Positions 6,801 through 9,628 of a DNA stretch of 9,628 nucleotides are shown here, one piece after another. The stretch spans positions 1 to 9,628 of the forward strand of contig HF998242.1 in the NCBI GenBank assembly GCA_000433255.1, written 5' to 3'. The DNA comes from Coprobacillus sp. CAG:605 (GTDB taxonomy: Bacteria; Bacillota_I; Bacilli_A; RF39; UBA660). The notes under the pieces were generated by a model. It saw only the letters and a program-made list of their open reading frames with translations, was not told where the DNA came from and made no database searches. How positions within the stretch are numbered: position 1 is the stretch's first letter; every line of letters begins with the position of its first letter. A program made the translations under genes and the position numbers.

Positions 6801-6942
6801 TTATAAGTTGAAGAATACTAAGGATGAGGCGTATGTAAAGCAGCTTAGAGGGTATAAAAATTATGTTAATTATATGACTTCTAAGGATACTAAGACTTAT
6901 TTATATTCAATATTAGATAGTAAGTTAGTTCTAATAGATTAG
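3835..6942 (+). CDS. addA: ATP-dependent helicase-nuclease, AddA subunit (RecB-like)
   Basis: Superfamily 1A helicase fused to a RecB-family nuclease. In AddAB it unwinds and degrades double-strand-break ends and prepares them for RecA. Helicase motifs are intact: Q8; Walker A AGAGSGKT (23-30); LTFTNAAAQEMKERI (near 53-67); DEYQDT (360-365); VGDIKQSIYRFR (384-395); NRNFRSR (421-427); TIHTSKGLEYP (717-727); FYVGLTRARE (789-798). The C-terminal nuclease is also intact: EFGSRMHYLLE with H917, GIID with D976, VDYK with D989 and K991, and QLRGY (1003-1007). The 13-residue step between the two aspartates matches RecB D1067/D1080. At 1035 residues it is clearly shorter than B. subtilis AddA (about 1230), with the loss apparently spread between motifs. 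The ATG follows GGGAGG by 5 bases. The usual partner addB, which normally precedes addA, is not here: upstream is an unrelated gene closed by a terminator. A hypothetical gene follows by 31 bases. Confidence 0.95.
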   Translation: MPKWTEEQTQAIYKKGKNIIVSAGAGSGKTAVLSQRVLEHVKSGINIDELLILTFTNAAAQEMKERIRKKIKEVPELKDQLDKIDIAYITTFDAYSLSLVKKYHDYLNISNKINIIDNSIMTIEKEQILEEIFLEYYESKNEKFLKLINDFCLKDDSEIKRAILTLNNKLDNKYDKEKILDTYINSYYQDDVIDKYINEYMKLIKKKIHSIAKQIDNLGYYVDREYINKLYDVVNPILNSKSYEEIKFSSANFGRMPILRGAEDSAKVIKDEIKNLINELRELTKYNNLEKIKNSIYSTKDITYIIIELVKELDKRVCEYKRKNNAYEFVDISKMAIGILEKFEDIRNDLKCTYKEILIDEYQDTNDLQDMFISYIENNNVYMVGDIKQSIYRFRNANPMLFKKKYDAYTDGILGEKIDLNRNFRSRSEVLNNINLIFNLIMDLDIGGADYILSHQMIFGLTPYNEHSHENYNMEILNYEELEGKNFTKEEIEIFTIAQDIKKKIDNHYKIMDKDTMQSREVTYGDFVILMDRSTSFNLYKKVFEYLNIPLTIYRDNTISNSVDISIIKNIYNLLVLIDKKDFGVSFSYSFMAVARSYLFRMSDKEILKIINTRGYASTKIYEICYKIVCEMDDLNNKEIFERIIEEFKFYENSVAVGNVLNNSITISSIGKIVDNTVSFGYGPEEFLEYLNMVSDKGLDIKLSLNKESANSVKIMTIHTSKGLEYPICYFSGLYKNFNVDDLKNKFYYDNTYGFVVPYIDNGIKSSIVKTLLKQKYMEDEIAEKLRLFYVGLTRAREAMIMVGSFKKNELAIKDGAVINNEARLKIRNFADIIEDVYDVVKPYMKDIDITRIGLTKEYNLRKNKDYKDLIDNSGVLEVEDREILEEKVASTRYSKASKSILSVEDTKNMEFGSRMHYLLEITDFNNPNYEGLNDFESRCIKGFLDTGILSGAVNIYKEYEFLYEEEDQERHGIIDLLIIKENECIIVDYKLKNTKDEAYVKQLRGYKNYVNYMTSKDTKTYLYSILDSKLVLID

Positions 6943-6973
6943 AAGGTTAAATATATTTTAGAGGAGGGATTAA

Positions 6974-7366
6974 ATGCTTGATGATGTTATAGAAGTAGAT
7001 ATTCCAGGTAGTCAGCATATGTTACTTTTAAATAGAAATAATAAGGGATTGTATTCTTATAGTTTGCTTTTAAATCAAGGGATAAGTATGTCGTTGTGTC
7101 ATTTTTATCAGGTTTTAGATCCAAAAGAAAAATTATATTATCATGGTAGTGAACATGATCATTATTTAATGATAGTTGGGGATACTTATGTTAGAAGTAT
7201 ATTTGATATGGATAATGACCATTATGTAAAACTTGATAGTGTTGATAGAAAGTTTTTTGAACAGGCTATTGCAACATCAAGAGATATAACATATAAGAAT
7301 GAACCTGAAATTAAAGAAAATAAGTATTCTAAAGCATTAAAAAGAGCTTTTAAATTCAAAAAGTGA
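6974..7366 (+). CDS. Hypothetical protein, probably cotranscribed with addA
   Basis: I do not recognise this 130-residue protein. It has no membrane segment, signal peptide or nucleotide-binding motif. The sequence looks like a compact mixed alpha/beta soluble domain (residues ~3-105). It has an acidic, histidine-containing middle (YYHGSEHDHYLMIVGD, near 72-87) and a strongly basic tail (KYSKALKRAFKFKK, last 14 residues). The start ATG has a strong GGAGGG ribosome binding site (6963-6968) 5 bases upstream. With 31 bases after addA and no terminator between, it most likely shares the addA transcript, though a role in repair would be guilt by association only. It ends in TGA inside a terminator hairpin, the only TGA stop in the window, which argues for the standard code here. 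Confidence 0.82.
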   Translation: MLDDVIEVDIPGSQHMLLLNRNNKGLYSYSLLLNQGISMSLCHFYQVLDPKEKLYYHGSEHDHYLMIVGDTYVRSIFDMDNDHYVKLDSVDRKFFEQAIATSRDITYKNEPEIKENKYSKALKRAFKFKK

Positions 7367-7383
7367 ATTAAAGCTCTTTTATT
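7340..7383. terminator. Bidirectional terminator shared by two converging genes
   Basis: An 11-pair outer stem (7340-7350 AAAAGAGCTTT with 7370-7380 AAAGCTCTTTT) is followed, past a 2-base bulge, by five more pairs (7353-7357 with 7365-7369) and a 7-base A-rich loop. A runs on the left and T runs on the right give U tails on both strands. The TGA of the plus-strand gene and the TAA of the minus-strand gene both fall within the hairpin. Confidence 0.88.
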
Positions 7384-7820
7384 TGGTAGTTAGTTTTAGT
7401 ACAAAGTGAGTTAATGGCAGTATCTAGAGTGTAATCATAATACTTAAAAGTAAAGGTACCACCATTTTTTATTTTGATAATATATTGGTAAGATGGTCTA
7501 GAGATGAGATATGAGGTATCAAGGTATTCTTCTTTTAAGATGTATTCGATTTCATTATATTCAATGTAGTAGGTTTTACCTAAAGTTGTGTAATTTAGGG
7601 TGTCTTTAGTAAATTCAAAAGTACCTTTAGTTATTTCGAGTTTTCGTTTAAGAAATAAAGACCAGATACTTAAAAGGATGATAGTTAGAAGAAGTAAGAT
7701 AGAGCGAGTGAGGTTTGAAGATACTTTTTGAAAGATAAGAATGGTTGTAAGGACAAAGAGAGTAAGGATAAGATAGAGGCAGATATTAAAAAGATAATTA
7801 CATTTATATTTAAATTCCAT
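7368..7820 (-). CDS. Membrane protein with two TM helices and a possible PH-like cytoplasmic domain
   Basis: A 150-residue protein with two hydrophobic helices, about 9-30 (YLFNICLYLILTLFVL onward) and 38-57 (TRSILLLLTIILLSIWSLFL). The basic KRK just after helix 2 suggests a cytoplasmic C-terminus by the positive-inside rule. The remaining ~90 residues are rich in beta-type alternation with Tyr, Ile and Thr (FEFTKDTLNYTTLGKTYYIE, YIIKIKNGG) and end in a helix. This order is reminiscent of small two-TM proteins with a bacterial PH-like or YcxB-type domain. That family call is a guess by architecture; no catalytic motif is visible. The start has AGGATG (minus, 7833-7828) 7 bases upstream and a good extended -10 just before it. 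It stands alone, convergent with the addA operon and divergent from hsp20. Confidence 0.8.
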   Translation of the reverse strand: MEFKYKCNYLFNICLYLILTLFVLTTILIFQKVSSNLTRSILLLLTIILLSIWSLFLKRKLEITKGTFEFTKDTLNYTTLGKTYYIEYNEIEYILKEEYLDTSYLISRPSYQYIIKIKNGGTFTFKYYDYTLDTAINSLCTKTNYQIKEL

Positions 7821-7843
7821 AAAAACACATCCTATTCTTAAAA

Positions 7844-7852
7844 ATTATAGCA
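7844..7852 (-). promoter_or_regulatory. Extended -10 promoter of the two-TM protein gene
   Basis: On the minus strand, TGC-TATAAT is a perfect -10 hexamer with the extended TGn element. No good -35 sits at the right distance, which is typical for extended -10 promoters. The predicted RNA start is near 7837, giving a leader under 20 bases that includes the AGGATG site. Confidence 0.7.
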
Positions 7853-7892
7853 TAAAAACTTTACAATTGTATACATTAATAATAGATATTAT

Positions 7893-7919
7893 TTAGCAGC
7901 TAGCATTGACAAGTGCTAA
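7893..7919 (+). promoter_or_regulatory. CIRCE-like operator (HrcA site) at the hsp20 promoter
   Basis: The arms TTAGCAGCT (7893-7901) and AAGTGCTAA (7911-7919) are separated by exactly 9 bases, matching the length and layout of CIRCE (TTAGCACTC-N9-GAGTGCTAA). The right arm matches 8 of 9 positions and the left arm 6 of 9; the outer TTAGCA/TGCTAA repeat is perfect. It overlaps the -35 and part of the spacer of the promoter that follows, where bound HrcA would block RNA polymerase. hrcA itself is not in the window. Confidence 0.75.
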
Positions 7920-7934
7920 TAATAGTGATATAGT
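7906..7934 (+). promoter_or_regulatory. Near-consensus vegetative promoter of hsp20
   Basis: A perfect TTGACA (7906-7911), a 17-base spacer and TATAGT (7929-7934, five of six). The expected RNA start is near 7941, about 19 bases before the chosen ATG. This is the strongest promoter in the window and fits a heat-shock gene held off by a repressor. Confidence 0.88.
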
Positions 7935-7943
7935 GTAGGTATG

Positions 7944-7950
7944 AAAGGAA
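7944..7950 (+). promoter_or_regulatory. Ribosome binding site deciding the hsp20 start
   Basis: AAAGGAA ends directly against the ATG at 7951 but lies 9-10 bases before the ATG at 7960, so the second ATG is favoured. The protein then begins MELIPRK, as is usual for the family. Confidence 0.6.
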
Positions 7951-7959
7951 ATGATAAAT

Positions 7960-8349
7960 ATGGAATTAATTCCAAGAAAATTATATTTAGATGATTTGTT
8001 TGATGAGGTAATGGCTCCAAGTAATAATACTATGAAATGTGATATTTATGAAAAGGATGGCAAATACAACATTGAAATGGACATTCCCGGATTTAAAAAA
8101 GAAGATATTAAGTTAGATTGTGAAAAAGGTTATTTAACTGTATCTGCTAATAAAGAATTTAAGAAAGAAGAACATGAGGGTAAGAAATATATTCGTCGTG
8201 AAAGAACTAGTACGAAATTTGCAAGAAGTTTCTATTTAGATGATGCTGATGAAGATTCAATTGAAGCTACGTTTAAAGATGGAACATTACATGTAGTAGT
8301 AGCAAAGAAAGAACAATCTAAAGATAAAAAATATATTGAAATTAAATAA
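7960..8349 (+). CDS. hsp20: Small heat-shock protein, Hsp20/alpha-crystallin family
   Basis: A 129-residue ATP-independent chaperone that would hold unfolding cytoplasmic proteins during stress and form oligomers. The N-terminal segment (ELIPRKLYLDDLFDEVM) is typical of Hsp18-type proteins. The alpha-crystallin domain spans about 25-117, with MDIPGFKKEDIKL (40-52) and the signature ATFKDGTLHVVV (103-114, GTL at 108-110). The C-terminal IEI (126-128) is the IxI motif that docks on a neighbouring subunit. I chose the ATG at 7960 over the in-frame ATG at 7951. The AAAGGAA ribosome binding site (7944-7950) touches the earlier codon but is well spaced for the later one. The gene has its own strong promoter with a CIRCE-like operator and its own terminator, so it is a single-gene unit probably induced by heat through HrcA. 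Confidence 0.95.
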   Translation: MELIPRKLYLDDLFDEVMAPSNNTMKCDIYEKDGKYNIEMDIPGFKKEDIKLDCEKGYLTVSANKEFKKEEHEGKKYIRRERTSTKFARSFYLDDADEDSIEATFKDGTLHVVVAKKEQSKDKKYIEIK

Positions 8350-8354
8350 TAAAG

Positions 8355-8390
8355 AAAAGGACATTTGCTTAGGTGCGAGTGTTCTTTTTT
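8355..8390 (+). terminator. Terminator of hsp20
   Basis: A 14-pair stem with three G:U pairs (8355-8368 with 8375-8388), a 6-base TTAGGT loop and a run of six T (8385-8390). It lies 5 bases after the TAA stop. Confidence 0.88.
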
Positions 8391-8414
8391 GGTTGGTAGA
8401 ATAGATTAAAGTAA

Positions 8415-8443
8415 TTAACAAAGTTTAACTTCTTAAATAAAAT
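8415..8443 (+). promoter_or_regulatory. Promoter of the split-barrel / nucleosidase-like operon, with a palindrome in the spacer
   Basis: TTAACA (8415-8420) and TAAAAT (8438-8443) are 17 bases apart and each match five of six consensus positions. The spacer begins with an 11-base perfect inverted repeat, AAGTT-T-AACTT (8421-8431), a possible repressor site. RNA would start near 8450, so the AGGAGGT ribosome binding site (8450-8456) would sit at the very 5' end. The true start may be slightly earlier or the promoter may differ. Confidence 0.55.
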
Positions 8444-8461
8444 ATAAGTAGGAGGTAAAAT

Positions 8462-8881
8462 ATGAATAATGGAGAAAAAATGAAACAAAAAGATGCTTTA
8501 AATATCTTAGAAAATAATAGTAGTGGTGTCCTTAGTGTATGTGAAGCAAATGTACCATATAATTATCCAGTGTGTTATGATACAGACTACTTTTGTGGAT
8601 GTGTAAAAATAATAATACGTGCTAAGAAATGCTGTGAATTAGTAGAAAAAATAAATAATAATAATAAAGTGTCTTTAATAGTAACGGGAAATAATAGTAA
8701 TTATAATATGTGGGGATTTAATTGTAATAATAGTAAGGGAATAACTAGTGTTGTGGCAATTGGTAGGGCGGAGATAGTCGAAGACGAAGTAGATTGCTGT
8801 TGTCCTAGGGATAATTGTTATGTTAATATTGAAATAGAAGTATGTGATATCAAGGGAAGAAGGAATATTGTTTGTATGTAA
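8462..8881 (+). CDS. Cysteine-rich split-barrel protein, NimA/PNPOx-like
   Basis: A 139-residue protein with the pattern of the FMN-binding split-barrel (pyridoxamine-phosphate-oxidase/NimA) family. It has a short N-terminal helix (DALNILENNSSGVLSV, 11-26), then PYNYPVCYD (32-40), a strand followed by helix ELVEKINNNNKVSLIV (59-74), and SVVAIGRAEIVED (96-108). The last part (VNIEIEVCDIKGRR, 121-134) resembles the final strand of NimA proteins. The position usually held by His in IYFHSA reads IIIRAKK (50-56), and the helix that normally follows GxAEIVED is missing, replaced by CCCPRDNC (112-119). There are 13 cysteines, with pairs or clusters at 45/47, 57/58 and 112-114/119, unusual for the family. 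A metal-binding or redox role is speculative. AGGAGGT lies 5 bases upstream of the ATG. The next gene overlaps its 3' end by 10 bases. Confidence 0.75.
   Translation: MNNGEKMKQKDALNILENNSSGVLSVCEANVPYNYPVCYDTDYFCGCVKIIIRAKKCCELVEKINNNNKVSLIVTGNNSNYNMWGFNCNNSKGITSVVAIGRAEIVEDEVDCCCPRDNCYVNIEIEVCDIKGRRNIVCM
8858..8864 (+). promoter_or_regulatory. Ribosome binding site for the TTG-started downstream gene
   Basis: AGAAGGA sits within the end of the split-barrel gene, 7 bases before the TTG at 8872. It is the evidence for that non-ATG start and for translational coupling of the two genes. Confidence 0.65.
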
Positions 8882-9549
8882 TTCTTTCTAATAATAAGGA
8901 GAATATAGAGTATTTTTTAAATAAGAGTAGGGTTATTAGTAAAATGGTATTTGGGGATAGGGTTATATATCTAGTAAGATATAAAAATAGGAAAGTAATA
9001 TTGTGTAATGTAGGATATTCTAAAGTAATAATGGGTTCAATTTTAGGGTATATATTTAATAATTATAAAGTAAGAATGGTATATGTAGTTGGAGATATGG
9101 CTTATATAGGGAGGGAAGAAGTTTATATTGGTGATGTTGGAGTAGTTGTAAGGGCGGTTGAGTATGATGTTGATTATACGAGTTTAGATAAGATTTTAGC
9201 AGTAAGTATGGATGATGTGATTGGGGAATATTATGGTAGTGAGGTTGTGGATAGTGGTGAGGATTTTGATTTTAAGATTATTAGAGGTAGTAGTGGTAGT
9301 GGCGAGATGATGGTTTTTGATGAAGAAAAAATGGTGAAGTTAAGGGATAAGTATAAACTTGATTTTATAGATGATAATAGTGGTTCGATATATAAGGTTT
9401 GTAGTAAGTTTGGAGTCTTGGTTGTGGCAATTAAGGGGATAAGTAATTTTGGAACAAAGAAAGAAGAATATTTAAAGTATAAGGAATATGCCAGGGAGAA
9501 AGCTAATTTAGTATTAGAAAGAATATTAGATAGAGAAGAGCAAAAGTAG
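8872..9549 (+). CDS. MTA/SAH nucleosidase-like protein, probable pseudoenzyme
   Basis: A 225-residue protein with the layout of the MtnN/Pfs purine nucleoside phosphorylase superfamily. It has VILCNVGYSKV (42-52), a strand-loop VYVVGDMAYIG (70-80), IGDVGVVVRAVEYDVDYT (86-103), VFDEEKM (148-154), IYKVCSKFGVLVVAIKGISN (173-192) and a long final helix. The active enzymes split methylthioadenosine and S-adenosylhomocysteine, using Glu12, Glu174 and Asp197 (E. coli numbering). Here the last two align with N169 and N192, keeping the exact 23-residue spacing, and the first probably with N11. The GSAGG loop has become GDMAYI. Length is normal and the frame intact, so this is not an obvious broken gene; loss of catalysis with a retained binding or structural role is the simplest reading. 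Translation starts at TTG 8872, 7 bases after AGAAGGA, overlapping the upstream gene by 10 bases. Confidence 0.75.
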   Translation: MYVILSNNKENIEYFLNKSRVISKMVFGDRVIYLVRYKNRKVILCNVGYSKVIMGSILGYIFNNYKVRMVYVVGDMAYIGREEVYIGDVGVVVRAVEYDVDYTSLDKILAVSMDDVIGEYYGSEVVDSGEDFDFKIIRGSSGSGEMMVFDEEKMVKLRDKYKLDFIDDNSGSIYKVCSKFGVLVVAIKGISNFGTKKEEYLKYKEYAREKANLVLERILDREEQK

Positions 9550-9558
9550 CTCTTTTTT
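9534..9558 (+). terminator. Terminator of the split-barrel / nucleosidase-like operon
   Basis: An 8-pair stem (9534-9541 AGAAGAGC with 9549-9556 GCTCTTTT, one G:U) has a 7-base loop and ends in a run of six T (9553-9558). The TAG stop (9547-9549) lies at the loop/right-arm junction. Confidence 0.85.
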
Positions 9559-9561
9559 GCG

Positions 9562-9628
9562 TTGAAAGGGATAAAAATTAGTGAAATTTTTAAAAATTTC
9601 CAAAAAATGCAAAGAAAAAAAAGAAAAT
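9562..9628 (+). other. A-rich right edge: perfect AT palindrome, possible start of the next gene
   Basis: The last 70 bases follow the terminator. They contain an 18-base perfect palindrome, GAAATTTTTAAAAATTTC (9583-9600). The frame from TTG at 9562 stays open to the edge, reading LKGIKISEIFKNFQ and then a Lys/Arg-rich stretch. There is no ribosome binding site before the TTG, so I do not call it a gene. Confidence 0.25.

Noticed and set aside
3835..6942. PcrA/UvrD helicase instead of AddA
   Set aside because: The chain is too long for PcrA and has a complete RecB-type nuclease motif set (D976, D989, K991, Q1003) at its C-terminus.
7364..7366. TGA read as tryptophan (Mollicutes code 4)
   Set aside because: This TGA ends the gene within a terminator hairpin, all recognised Trp positions use TGG, and no in-frame TGA interrupts any gene here.
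7951..7959. ATG at 7951 as the hsp20 start
   Set aside because: The ribosome binding site abuts it with no room; the ATG at 7960 has proper spacing and gives the usual Hsp20 N-terminus.

Overview
The window looks like chromosomal DNA of a low-GC, Gram-positive-type bacterium of the Bacilli, most like the small-genome uncultured gut lineages related to RF39 and Mollicutes. This is inferred from several things: very AT-rich genes with AT-rich codon choice, strong AGGAGG-type ribosome binding sites, Firmicutes-style promoters and U-tailed terminators, an AddA-type recombination nuclease, a CIRCE-like heat-shock operator, and surface proteins typical of gut Firmicutes. The standard bacterial code fits: tryptophan is TGG, and TGA ends the gene at 6974-7366 inside a terminator hairpin. 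Species cannot be named from the sequence alone.

Layout from left to right. (1) The 3' end of a collagen-like GPT-repeat surface protein gene (1-366) has its own terminator. It is followed by a family 2 glycosyltransferase with a TPR tail (447-1520) that could glycosylate it. (2) Two small regulators lie on the minus strand: a ribbon-helix-helix protein (1528-1716) and a double-HTH XRE protein (1801-2253). A perfect 15-base palindrome lies between them. (3) Diverging from the XRE gene is a membrane-anchored surface protein (2364-3752) with a TasA/camelysin-like N-terminal half and an ALK/LTK-type glycine-rich C-terminal domain. (4) Next come the helicase-nuclease gene addA (3835-6942), without an adjacent addB, and a probably cotranscribed hypothetical gene (6974-7366). 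These converge on a minus-strand two-TM protein (7368-7820) over a shared bidirectional terminator. (5) A small heat-shock protein (7960-8349) has a near-consensus promoter overlapped by a CIRCE-like element. (6) The last unit is a two-gene, translationally coupled operon (8462-9549): a cysteine-rich split-barrel (NimA/PNPOx-like) protein and an MTA/SAH-nucleosidase-like protein whose key acidic residues appear replaced by asparagine.

The genes form several short independent units: cell surface (collagen plus glycosyltransferase, glycine-rich protein), DNA repair (addA), protein quality control (Hsp20), and a possibly novel pair of fold-conserved but active-site-altered proteins. Gene packing is tight. 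No gene-free stretch exceeds 300 bases; the largest gaps (2254-2363, 7821-7959, 8350-8461) are about 110-140 bases and hold promoters, an operator or terminators. No tRNA, rRNA, riboswitch, transposase or CRISPR array was seen.
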